Shown: positions 41,264 through 49,841 of the stretch, one piece after another
Position numbering within the stretch: the stretch's first letter is position 1
How the letters are laid out: every line of letters starts with the position of its first letter
Source: Gammaproteobacteria bacterium
Lineage (GTDB): Bacteria > Pseudomonadota > Gammaproteobacteria > Ga0077536
DNA length: 64,000 bases
Assembly: GCA_021773835.1 (NCBI GenBank)
Contig: JAJFJQ010000063.1
Span: forward strand, 48,338-112,337
Direction: 5' to 3'
Made by a program: the position numbers and the translations under genes
Notes under the pieces: model-generated
Database searches by the model: none
The model's input: the letters and a program-made list of their open reading frames with translations, nothing else
Told to the model about the DNA's origin: nothing

Positions 41264-42708
41264 TACTGATCCTCGACTATCCAGGTATCTTTACTGCCGC
41301 CGCCCTGGGACGAATTGACCACCAGCGACCCCTTTCTCAACGCCACCCGGGTCAAGCCGCCCGCGGTAATATAGGTTCGCTCCCCCTGCAATATAAACGG
41401 ACGCAGATCAACGTGGCGCGGTTCTATCATGCCGTGACACAGCGTCGGCGTGGTCGACAATGCAAGTGTTGGTTGCGCCATGTAATTACGCGGTGACTTG
41501 CGGATCAGGGTCGCGAATTTTTTTCGCTCGGCGGCCGATGCATGCGGACCAACCAGCATACCGTAGCCGCCCGACTCGTTGGCGGGCTTCACCACGAGCT
41601 TATCGAGGTTTTCAAGGACGTGTTCACGTTGCACCTTGTCCATGCATAAATAGGACGGCACGTTTGGGATGATCGGGTCTTGATCGAGATAATACTTGAT
41701 CATTTCCGGAACGTAGGTATAGACGACTTTATCGTCGGCAACCCCTGCACCCGGGGCATTTGCGAGCGCAACGTTGCCCTTGCGCCACGCGCGGATCAAG
41801 CCACGAACACCGAGCGTCGAGTCTTCGCGGAATACGTCCGGATCAAGGAAATCGTCATTAATTCGCCGATAAATTACGTCGACCCGCTGCAGGCCATGGA
41901 TCGTTCGCATGTAGACGCAGTCGTCCTTGCCGACGGTCAGGTCGGAACCTTCGACTAATTCCGTACCCATTCGCTGCGCGAGAAATGCGTGCTCGAAATA
42001 CGCTGAGTTGTATATCCCTGGGGTCAGTACGACGATCTCGGGGTAGTCGAGCGGGCGCGGCGACAGTGACGCCAGCATGTCGAACAATTGCGCCGGATAG
42101 TCGTCAACCGGCGATATCTGATGGCGGCGGAACAGTTCCGGAAACACGCGCTTGGTGACGCTTCGGTTCTCGACCATATACGAGACGCCGGATGGAACGC
42201 GCAGGTTATCTTCGAGGACATAGACTGTTCCGTCCTTGTCACGCACGAGATCGGAGCCGCAAATATGAGCCCACACGCCGTAGCGCGGCTTCGCGCCGGT
42301 CAGGACATCGAGATGATTTTTAGAGCCTTTCAATACGCCGCGGGGGAACACTTTATCTTTAACGATGCGCTGGTCATTGTAAATATCATCGATGAAGTGG
42401 TTGAGTGCCGTCACGCGTTGATCGAGACCGGCGGCGATCCGCTGCCACTCGCTTGCGGCAAACACGCGGGGGATAATATCCAGCGGCCAGGACCGATCAA
42501 TATTCTCGCCTTCGCTGTAAACGGTGAACGTAACGCCCATCTCCGCAATCGCCATTTCGGCCGCGCGTTGGCGTCGCGATAACTGTTCGTCGCTCAAAGA
42601 ACGGAGGTATTTGACGAGGCCGCGCGAGGCCACCCGAGCGTTTCCCGGCGAGCTGATTAGTTCGTCGAAATTATCTTCTGGGTCGTATCCATTCCAATCG
42701 GCGCGCAT
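41263..42708 (-). CDS. Circularly permuted type 2 ATP-grasp protein
   Basis: I take Met 42708 as start (481 residues); a longer frame from 42768 lacks family-like sequence. Motifs include PLDIIPRVFAASEWQRIAAGLDQRVTALN, GVWAHICGSDLVRDKDG, VYVLEDNLRVPSGVSYM and the late VVKPANESGGYGMLVGP, where the ATP-binding Lys and the Gly-rich loop follow the metal-binding part, as expected after circular permutation. The family is thought to form amide bonds in peptide synthesis together with alpha-E proteins. It is the first gene of the operon that faces Anbu. Confidence 0.92.
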   Translation of the reverse strand: MRADWNGYDPEDNFDELISSPGNARVASRGLVKYLRSLSDEQLSRRQRAAEMAIAEMGVTFTVYSEGENIDRSWPLDIIPRVFAASEWQRIAAGLDQRVTALNHFIDDIYNDQRIVKDKVFPRGVLKGSKNHLDVLTGAKPRYGVWAHICGSDLVRDKDGTVYVLEDNLRVPSGVSYMVENRSVTKRVFPELFRRHQISPVDDYPAQLFDMLASLSPRPLDYPEIVVLTPGIYNSAYFEHAFLAQRMGTELVEGSDLTVGKDDCVYMRTIHGLQRVDVIYRRINDDFLDPDVFREDSTLGVRGLIRAWRKGNVALANAPGAGVADDKVVYTYVPEMIKYYLDQDPIIPNVPSYLCMDKVQREHVLENLDKLVVKPANESGGYGMLVGPHASAAERKKFATLIRKSPRNYMAQPTLALSTTPTLCHGMIEPRHVDLRPFILQGERTYITAGGLTRVALRKGSLVVNSSQGGGSKDTWIVEDQ

Positions 42709-43018
42709 GCGGGTGAGTATACACGAGCACTGCGGCCACGACCGTTGCGTCGGCCCCACATTTACCACGTATGCCGATCATGGCGATCGAGGCATCGGGA
42801 ATGTGCAACACAGACATTAACGGGTTACGAAATTTCAGCGCCTGTCACTTCGTTTCGCAACACGGCGTCGCAAGGACCAGAATAACTTGCTGTACTAGCT
42901 AGTCAAGCGCGTCCAACAATTCCTCAATCTTAGAACCTACGGCGTGCGGGCGATCGTGGCTGAAAGCCTAACCAACCTTCAAATCGAGTCTGAGCGCGGG
43001 CTCGCGGAGGTTTGCTTT
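42709..43018. other. Intergenic region upstream of the ATP-grasp operon
   Basis: It must hold the promoter of the minus-strand ATP-grasp operon and the 3' end of the RimB-like gene. An AGTGAC on the minus strand near 42848 has no GTC 18 bases downstream and is not an ECF-type site. I see no gene and no strong hairpin. Confidence 0.4.
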
Positions 43019-43516
43019 TCATTCAGATTTGCGACGATTTTTCTTCCGAAGTTTCTTTCCCACGAGGTACGAGGTTGATGCGTTAACAAGTGCGCGATCC
43101 TTCAACGCGTTACGGCCAAGCAACATGCGAAATTTCATGTTGTCACGCGCGGTCAGAGTAATTTCAATCGGCCATGTATGTGACGCAATCGAAAGCAATG
43201 TCGAAATAACCCAGCGTTCCTCCTTGTGTCCACCAGAGTCGGTCACCATCCTCTGATCGATGGCTTCGGCTCGGCACACGACGACAGTTTCGAGGTCGCG
43301 TTGGTTGGGATGTAAACTGAACTCGACACACTGAACGTCGTTCTCCATGTACGGGCGTAGTTCGAAAGCATGTAAAGCCGAAGTCCGGGCACCCGTATCC
43401 ACCTTTGCTTTAATACGAGAAACGCCGAGCTCCGGTAGTCCGACCCATTCACGCCACCCAAACATTAAAAGATCATTTTTCATTGCGAGATCGTTTTCCC
43501 CTATTAATGCTTGCAT
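43019..43516 (-). CDS. rimB: RimB-type retropepsin-like protease (ATP-dependent zinc protease family)
   Basis: The 165-residue protein has the retropepsin-like motif KAKVDTGARTSALHA (catalytic Asp in DTGA) and a flap and second-strand region ending FRMLLGRNALKDRALV, as in RimB and the PF05618 family. RimB trims poly-glutamate tails added to ribosomal protein S6 by RimK, and rimK lies divergently 69 bases away. The first Met is taken; Met 43483 is a good alternative. The C-terminus is very basic (KKLRKKNRRK), perhaps for contact with the ribosome. Confidence 0.88.
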   Translation of the reverse strand: MQALIGENDLAMKNDLLMFGWREWVGLPELGVSRIKAKVDTGARTSALHAFELRPYMENDVQCVEFSLHPNQRDLETVVVCRAEAIDQRMVTDSGGHKEERWVISTLLSIASHTWPIEITLTARDNMKFRMLLGRNALKDRALVNASTSYLVGKKLRKKNRRKSE

Positions 43517-43585
43517 AGGCTAGACTACCAGGCCGGGTACCTTCCAGCCTCATCAACGCACGATTGCGGAGGAGTCTAAACCAAT

Positions 43586-44809
43586 ATGAAGCTTGCAATA
43601 CTATCGCGCGAATCGAAGTCCTACAGCACCCGCCGTCTCAAAGAAGCCGCCCTGCAGAGGGATCATACGGTCAAAGTGCTCGATACGCTCAAGTTCGCGA
43701 TTGATCTACAGCGGGGAGTACCCGATCTCTATTTTCGTCAAAAACCGTTAGGCACCTACGATGCGGTTTTACCGAGAATTGGCGCGTCAATTACCTATTT
43801 CGGTACGGCCATCGTCAGGCAATTTCAGGAGATGGGTGTTTTCTGTGCGAACACAGCGCATGGGATTACCAACTCTCGCGACAAACTCCGGAGTCTGCAG
43901 ATCCTAAGCCGCCATCACGTCGGTATCCCCCGGACTACCTATGTTCGCGACAAAAAAGATGTGATCCCCGCCATCGAACGCGTTGGCGGTGCACCCGTGG
44001 TGATCAAGCTCATCGAAGGGACCCAGGGCATTGGTGTACTTTTGGCCGATTCGATCAAAATGGCCGAATCTATTATCGAGCTGCTGCAAAGCCAAAAGCA
44101 GAACGTGCTGGTCCAGAAATTCGTCGCCGAAAGTAAAGGTAAAGATATTCGCGCGTTTGTGGTGGGCGACAGGGTGGTCGCGGCAATGCGCCGCACGGCG
44201 CAGGGGCAGGAGTTTCGCAGCAACGTCCACCGAGGCGGCACGGCGCAAGCGGTTGATCTTACTGATGAGTATCGAGAGACTGCCATCCGCGCAACCCAGA
44301 TCTTAGGGTTACAGGTAGCCGGCGTCGACATGCTCGAAGGCGCGGACGGTCCGCAAATAATGGAAGTCAATTCGTCACCGGGTTTAGAAGGTATCGAGAC
44401 TTGCACCGAATTGGATATCGCCGGTGCAGTGATTGATTACATTTCAGCCCAGGTGGACTTTCCCGAAATTGATCTGCGACAACGATTGACCGTCAGCAAA
44501 GGCTACGGAGTGACCGAAATCTATGTTCCCGAAGGGTCGAACTTTGTCGGCATTTCGATAAAAGAGACACGACTATCAGAGCAAGACATCAATGTGCTCA
44601 CGCTGTATCGGGGCAGCAAGGTCATCCCCAACCCCCGTGCCGATCGATTGCTAGAGTCTCATGACAAGCTTCTTTGTTTCGGTAAACTGGAAGCGATGCG
44701 AGACATGATCCCGCCGAAGACGCGTAAACGCCGGCAACCGAAAGTTAAAGAGTTGGTGTCGGAAGAATTGGGTGATCAAGACGCGGTAACAATCGGTGAT
44801 CCGGATTGA
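43586..44809 (+). CDS. rimK: RimK-type ATP-grasp glutamate ligase fused to a TrkA-C/RCK-C domain
   Basis: Residues 1-290 are RimK: the N-terminal domain (VLPRIGASITYFG), ATP-binding VVIKLIEGTQGIGVLLA and KDIRAFVVGDRVVAAMRR, and metal-binding PQIMEVNSSPGLEGIE. RimK adds glutamates to the C-terminus of ribosomal protein S6. Residues about 305-385 form an RCK-C-like domain (TEIYVPEGSNFVGISIKETR ... IPNPRADRLLESHDKLLCFG), which in potassium-uptake proteins binds small ligands. The basic/acidic tail may be flexible. GGAGGAG precedes the ATG. The AstE-like gene follows after 21 bases. Confidence 0.93.
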   Translation: MKLAILSRESKSYSTRRLKEAALQRDHTVKVLDTLKFAIDLQRGVPDLYFRQKPLGTYDAVLPRIGASITYFGTAIVRQFQEMGVFCANTAHGITNSRDKLRSLQILSRHHVGIPRTTYVRDKKDVIPAIERVGGAPVVIKLIEGTQGIGVLLADSIKMAESIIELLQSQKQNVLVQKFVAESKGKDIRAFVVGDRVVAAMRRTAQGQEFRSNVHRGGTAQAVDLTDEYRETAIRATQILGLQVAGVDMLEGADGPQIMEVNSSPGLEGIETCTELDIAGAVIDYISAQVDFPEIDLRQRLTVSKGYGVTEIYVPEGSNFVGISIKETRLSEQDINVLTLYRGSKVIPNPRADRLLESHDKLLCFGKLEAMRDMIPPKTRKRRQPKVKELVSEELGDQDAVTIGDPD

Positions 44810-44830
44810 ACGTTGTGAGAACGCAAGGCG

Positions 44831-45919
44831 ATGTTCGCCGCCGTGGCTAAAAAGAATAAACTTCCCGGTGCTAGTCCATTTGAAATTGCCGGCCAGGTAG
44901 TACAGCCTGGTGAACGAGCACAGCTCGATCTGCCGACTGCACTCTTGTATACCCATACGCCGCTAAATATGCCAGTCGAGGTGATCCACGGACGTATCGC
45001 TGGGCCGGTACTGCTCGTTTGCGCGACGATCCATGGCGACGAATTGAACGGTGTGGAAATCATCCGGCGCATGCGTAGTTTCCGTTCGTTGAAAAATTTA
45101 CATGGGACGCTTCTGCTCGTTCCGGTAGTTAACCAATTTGGATTTATCCATCAGTCTCGCTACCTCCCCGACCGGCGGGATTTAAATCGATGCTTTCCGG
45201 GTAGCGATCAGGGTTCCATCGCGTCGCGCGTTGCTCACGTATTCTTTGATCAGATCGTAAGACGTTGCACCAACATTATCGATTTACACACCGGCGCGGT
45301 TAATCGAGATAACTTACCTCAGGTCCGAGCTGCATTAGATGAGCCTGGCGTCGAGGAAATGGCAATCGGATTTTCGATACCCGTGATCGTCAATTCTGGA
45401 CTCATCGATAACAGTTTGCGTAGCGAAGCAGGCAAGTTGGGTATTCCAGTTATCACCTACGAAGCCGGTGAGGCGCTTCGTCTTTCTGAGCGATCCATCG
45501 TTACAGGGGTGCGTGGTATTGTTAGTGTGATGCGCACCTTGGGTATGTTGCCATCAAGGCGTATTGAAACTATTCGAGCCGAACCTTATATCGCACGTTC
45601 GACAACGTGGTTTCGGGCACCAGCCGATGGTATTTTCAGACCGCTGACCAAACTCGGGGGACGTATAAAAATTGGCGATACCCTCGGTGTGATATCCGCG
45701 CCTTTCTCGTCAGAAGAAACCGTTTTAACTGCCCAGTCGAACGGCATCATCATTTGCATGAGTAATTTACCGCTGGTCAATGCGGGAGAAGCGATCTTCC
45801 ATATCGCCCGCTTCGAAAAAGCTAGTGCCGTCGAGGAGGAAATCGCCGCGCACGAAAGCCACATAGAAGGGGATCGCTTGTATGAGATCGAGACCGTACA
45901 TCCGGTAGAAAGCGACTAG
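44831..45919 (+). CDS. Succinylglutamate desuccinylase/aspartoacylase-family zinc hydrolase
   Basis: The 362-residue protein has the zinc-binding ATIHGDELNGVEIIRRM (His and Glu) and NIIDLHTGAVNRDNLPQVRA (third ligand His), with RYLPDRRDLNRCFPG between them, as in the AstE/AspA family of M14-like carboxypeptidase-fold enzymes. The C-terminal part is a beta barrel-like domain (IFRPLTKLGGRIKIGDTLGV). It directly follows rimK and may act on glutamyl or N-acyl peptides; the substrate is not known. A paralogue with a signal peptide is at 58419-59735. Confidence 0.88.
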   Translation: MFAAVAKKNKLPGASPFEIAGQVVQPGERAQLDLPTALLYTHTPLNMPVEVIHGRIAGPVLLVCATIHGDELNGVEIIRRMRSFRSLKNLHGTLLLVPVVNQFGFIHQSRYLPDRRDLNRCFPGSDQGSIASRVAHVFFDQIVRRCTNIIDLHTGAVNRDNLPQVRAALDEPGVEEMAIGFSIPVIVNSGLIDNSLRSEAGKLGIPVITYEAGEALRLSERSIVTGVRGIVSVMRTLGMLPSRRIETIRAEPYIARSTTWFRAPADGIFRPLTKLGGRIKIGDTLGVISAPFSSEETVLTAQSNGIIICMSNLPLVNAGEAIFHIARFEKASAVEEEIAAHESHIEGDRLYEIETVHPVESD

Positions 45920-45986
45920 CGGCTGCAGATAGGTACGTAGGTGTTACCGAAACCGTAAACGCACGCGTGTGCAAATTCACCACGCG

Positions 45987-48900
45987 TCAATCTAGGCGCA
46001 AGAGGTCACGTAGTCGCTCGCCCTCGATGTTGTAGAGCAGATCCGCACCCTGACGTTCGCCGGACTCGGCCTCGATACTCCAGCGCTGTGTTAGTTTGTA
46101 GTTGAGAAAGAACGACCAGAGCTGATCAAACGGATTGAAACCCGTGCGAACTGAAAGCTTGGGTGAAAGTCGCTTCCCCGCAACGAAAGAGGTATCGCGC
46201 GCGGTAGTGCCGGCGGCGACTGAAAGTTCGTCGAGTCCAAAGGTGTTGCGAATTTGATTGGTAACCACGGCGGACTGCTCTGCGCCGAGGCTCAACGCGG
46301 CTTGCGTAAGAACCGAGGCGTCGCCCGCCGATGCGTCATCAATCGCGCGCCCGGTGACGATATACGACAGTGTATTACTGTCGCTCATCGCGGGTACGGA
46401 AAATAAGGAAATTTTAGGCGTGCGTACCGTGCCGCTCACATTTACCCCAGCTTTCACCGGAAGATCAGGACGCACAGCTTGGAGCGTGAGTCTGGGATTG
46501 TCGACCGGCCCGACAAAATGAAGACGGCCGTTTTCGATATGCATATTCTGCCCGTAAGCTTTGAACACGCCCTCGTCAATTGTAATGACACCGTTCGCAC
46601 GACCGAGCTCGCTACCTCGCTGTTTGCTCCAGTCGAGGTTGCCCGAGAGTTTCGAGGCGAGGCCGAAACCATTGATCGAAATGTCGTTGCCCAATCGAAC
46701 GGCAACCTTGCCGCTAACAGAATCCGTTAGAAAGCTACCCGCGCGGTGCCCGTCTCCGGCGCTATTGTCTCCATTCAGGATAATTTGATCTTCAGATACA
46801 CCGACGGCGGAATTCGGCAGGCGCTTAACATCGATCATCACGCGTGGCACCAGCAAAGTACCCGAAACATCAAGCGTTTTCGTGTCTCCCGCCAGGTTCA
46901 ACTCGGGAGAAATGTCCGCTTCCGCTTCGGGGATCCGCACCAGCGGAAAATTACTCCCAGCGAGGTCTAGATCGTAGCGGCGCTCCTCATTATCGATGAA
47001 CGCCCGACCCTGCACTGTAAGGGTCCCATTCCCAGCGCCGAGCGACGCAGCAATATCGAGCGCTTTCGAATTGCCGCTCACCTGCGTCTCAAGACTCGTC
47101 AATACGAGCCCTATATCCGGCACTTGCAGTGCACCGCTGGTGAGACGCAAGCGTGCACTCCCGTGCGGCGCCTCCAGCGTACCGTTAATGGTCGACGCCA
47201 GCTCGAGCTTGCCGTTAGTACCGCTCAACTCAGGGACGAATTCCGCGATCCAGCTGATATCATCAGCGCGTGCATCGATTGCAGCGCTAACCGCACCGCC
47301 CGGTGTGCGCGCAGTCGAGAACGTGCCGGATAAGGTGAACCACTGTTCGATATCGGCGTTTGCTTCCGCCCGGATGCTTTGCGGCAATAAATCGAAATCG
47401 AGGCTAAATGTCCGGATCGCGAGTTCATCGGGCTTGCTGCCGCCGGCGTCACGCTCGACGATACCATCTGTCACTCGGGCATTGCCGTTACCGGTAACAA
47501 CACCGTTCGATGAGTTGAGGTCGATAATAGCGTCGGTTACTCCCCGCAGCCGTAAGTTTGTTGGCAAGAATACGTTCGCGAGTGCCAACGGCACAGCAGC
47601 AACATTGACATGAGCGCTTAAATCAGTGGCTTGCTGTTCGCCGCTGATGCAGGCGTGCGCCGAGCCGGATACAAGGCATGCTTCACTCAACGAAGCCGCA
47701 TCGGCGGCGAGGGCGATCTCGCTCGGCGAGGCTAGCGACCATTCACCCGCGGTGTCCGATTTGAGTAGTAACTCACGCATCCTACCGCGCCAGTTTTGTT
47801 TGTCGAATACGCCGTTTGCCGTTGCGTGTAGCTTAACGGGACCGCCATCAAGATCGACCTGAAATACATGGGCGCGCGCGTTGCCGCGCCCATCCAACAA
47901 CAAATTTCCGATCGCTTTGCCGTCGATTGATAGCGCACCGATGTTGAGATCGGCGCGCGATTCGGCATCGCGCACCATATCAACATCGATATCGAGGTTA
48001 AAGGTCTCGGCGGCGTAGCGATCAAAGCGTAACGCGTTGCCGGTTATTTGGGCCTTCACTTGCGGCGACGTGGGCTGTCCGGCGAAAATTCCCTGGCCGC
48101 TCAGGCTGCCCATCAGTCGTTGATCGAAAACCGCCATCTCTTCAATGTTTAGATCGAATTCTCCGTCAATCCTGCCGGCCCATAAACCGCGAAAATCAAC
48201 GCGATTCGGACCGACCATTAAGCTCACCCGTTCAGCCATGATCTCGCCGGGTTTTGTGCGCAGATTGGCATCGCCTGTTAACGCATGGCCCCTGAGATAA
48301 CCGGACAGTTCGCTAAGCTCGACCTGGCTCGTGATCCCTTGTGGGGTCTTAGTGAATGCAGTGCGGCCGCGGAAACCGAGGCGGCTCGGGGTGTCGGCGT
48401 TGATCTTACTGAGGTCGATGTTCCGACCAATAAATTCGAAGTTACCACTAAGATAATCTGCAAGAATTAACTTACCGTCGGATTGCATCTCCCCGGACAG
48501 CATCGCGATTTTAAACTGCGGCACGGAGATCTCCTGTCCAGCGTACCGGAGCTCGCCAGATACCTCGGCGCGGCCAATGGACGGAACATCAAACTCGCCC
48601 ATGATATCGATGTGTAGATTTGTCATCGGGCCGCCGATTCGCACCGTACCTTTGCGCGCGGTAACTACCTGGTCGTCCGTTATTGGATAACTGATATCGT
48701 TCCAGCCGAACTCCACATCGAGTACGGGCTCGTCGTGCTGAACCTCGGCGCTGGCAGCGAGCCGGGTTGGGTAAGGGTCCGCGGTAGCATGGTCGATGCG
48801 TAAGGCCGTACCGTCGTAGCGCACGCGGCCCGACCCCACGATATCCTCGCGATCCGTGCGCGCGGGTTTTGCCGACCAATTGAACTCTGCCGTAATGGCA

Positions 48901-49841
48901 TCGTCGGTAGCACCGAGCAGCGCGATTTGCGTGTCGAGTGCCAGCGCGTACGCGCCGGTTTGCGATGTAGTGGCATCCGTTGCGATCGATACAGCCAGTG
49001 ATTCGAACGTCCCGACAACATCAACTTGGGTCTTTCCGAGCGTGACGTCTTTGCCGAGATCAGGGGCCGCAACGTCACCGTGCAGCGACAAGCTCGGCAC
49101 ATCCGCGAGTGGGTTAATGCTGCCACTTACATGAGCCGTTGTCTGTGCTTCGATCGTGCTTTCAAATGCTAATTTGTTGAGTGGGCCGGTGACCTGCAAT
49201 GATGCGCTTCCCGGTTCACCACCGATTTCACCGGCCCAATCCGCAGTCGCCTTGACCTTTGGCTGATGGCCAACTGCGACCGTACTGGCGGCTCCGAGCC
49301 GGTGGCCGTACGCTGCCAGCTCAAAACCATTCAGCGCAAATTGCGTGCTGTTCCAAACCGCGCCGAATCCCAGATCATCGATGATGATATCGCTGCCAGA
49401 TAAGTGGATTGAGACTTTGCGTAAATCCATACGCTTCAATTCCAACGGTAACGGTGGCGCCGGTAACGCGGTTGGCGGCGAAGGTTCGGACTCGGATGTC
49501 TGCGGCCTCACCGTTACATCGACACCATCCAGCACCGTCGACTCAACAATAAATTCACCCCGAAACAGCGCGCGCGGACGCCAACGAACCGACACGTTTT
49601 TTATTTTTACCTGCGCCGCCGGAATCTCGATGCCAACATCCGCAAGCTCGAATTGATCCCACAAGCGGCCGTGTAACGAACCGATCCGGACCTGATCGGG
49701 TGCAGATTTTAGCGCCTGGGCGATCACCCAGCGACTTCCGGGCTCGCTATACATCGCGAAGAACAGCAGGATTGCAGCCAATAATGGTAAACCGATCAAG
49801 CATGCGAAAGCCCATCGCGCGATACGCCGGCGCCTACTCAC
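45987..49841 (-). CDS. tamB: TamB, inner-membrane-anchored translocation and assembly protein
   Basis: The 1284-residue protein has one N-terminal helix (about 8-30). It continues with a very long repetitive beta region, then the C-terminal TamB domain (formerly DUF490) with IENGRLHFVGPVDNPRLTLQ, VKAGVNVSGTVRTPKISLFS and the ending of the barrel-plug type (FNPFDQLWSFFLNYKLTQRW). TamB spans the periplasm, binds TamA in the outer membrane, and is believed to carry phospholipids outwards as well as aid barrel insertion. The start overlaps the tamA stop by four bases. Confidence 0.95.
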   Translation of the reverse strand: MSRRRRIARWAFACLIGLPLLAAILLFFAMYSEPGSRWVIAQALKSAPDQVRIGSLHGRLWDQFELADVGIEIPAAQVKIKNVSVRWRPRALFRGEFIVESTVLDGVDVTVRPQTSESEPSPPTALPAPPLPLELKRMDLRKVSIHLSGSDIIIDDLGFGAVWNSTQFALNGFELAAYGHRLGAASTVAVGHQPKVKATADWAGEIGGEPGSASLQVTGPLNKLAFESTIEAQTTAHVSGSINPLADVPSLSLHGDVAAPDLGKDVTLGKTQVDVVGTFESLAVSIATDATTSQTGAYALALDTQIALLGATDDAITAEFNWSAKPARTDREDIVGSGRVRYDGTALRIDHATADPYPTRLAASAEVQHDEPVLDVEFGWNDISYPITDDQVVTARKGTVRIGGPMTNLHIDIMGEFDVPSIGRAEVSGELRYAGQEISVPQFKIAMLSGEMQSDGKLILADYLSGNFEFIGRNIDLSKINADTPSRLGFRGRTAFTKTPQGITSQVELSELSGYLRGHALTGDANLRTKPGEIMAERVSLMVGPNRVDFRGLWAGRIDGEFDLNIEEMAVFDQRLMGSLSGQGIFAGQPTSPQVKAQITGNALRFDRYAAETFNLDIDVDMVRDAESRADLNIGALSIDGKAIGNLLLDGRGNARAHVFQVDLDGGPVKLHATANGVFDKQNWRGRMRELLLKSDTAGEWSLASPSEIALAADAASLSEACLVSGSAHACISGEQQATDLSAHVNVAAVPLALANVFLPTNLRLRGVTDAIIDLNSSNGVVTGNGNARVTDGIVERDAGGSKPDELAIRTFSLDFDLLPQSIRAEANADIEQWFTLSGTFSTARTPGGAVSAAIDARADDISWIAEFVPELSGTNGKLELASTINGTLEAPHGSARLRLTSGALQVPDIGLVLTSLETQVSGNSKALDIAASLGAGNGTLTVQGRAFIDNEERRYDLDLAGSNFPLVRIPEAEADISPELNLAGDTKTLDVSGTLLVPRVMIDVKRLPNSAVGVSEDQIILNGDNSAGDGHRAGSFLTDSVSGKVAVRLGNDISINGFGLASKLSGNLDWSKQRGSELGRANGVITIDEGVFKAYGQNMHIENGRLHFVGPVDNPRLTLQAVRPDLPVKAGVNVSGTVRTPKISLFSVPAMSDSNTLSYIVTGRAIDDASAGDASVLTQAALSLGAEQSAVVTNQIRNTFGLDELSVAAGTTARDTSFVAGKRLSPKLSVRTGFNPFDQLWSFFLNYKLTQRWSIEAESGERQGADLLYNIEGERLRDLLRLD

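Noticed and set aside
42820..42850. AGTGAC on the minus strand before the ATP-grasp operon
   Set aside because: The sequence 18 bases downstream is ACCCGT, without GTC.
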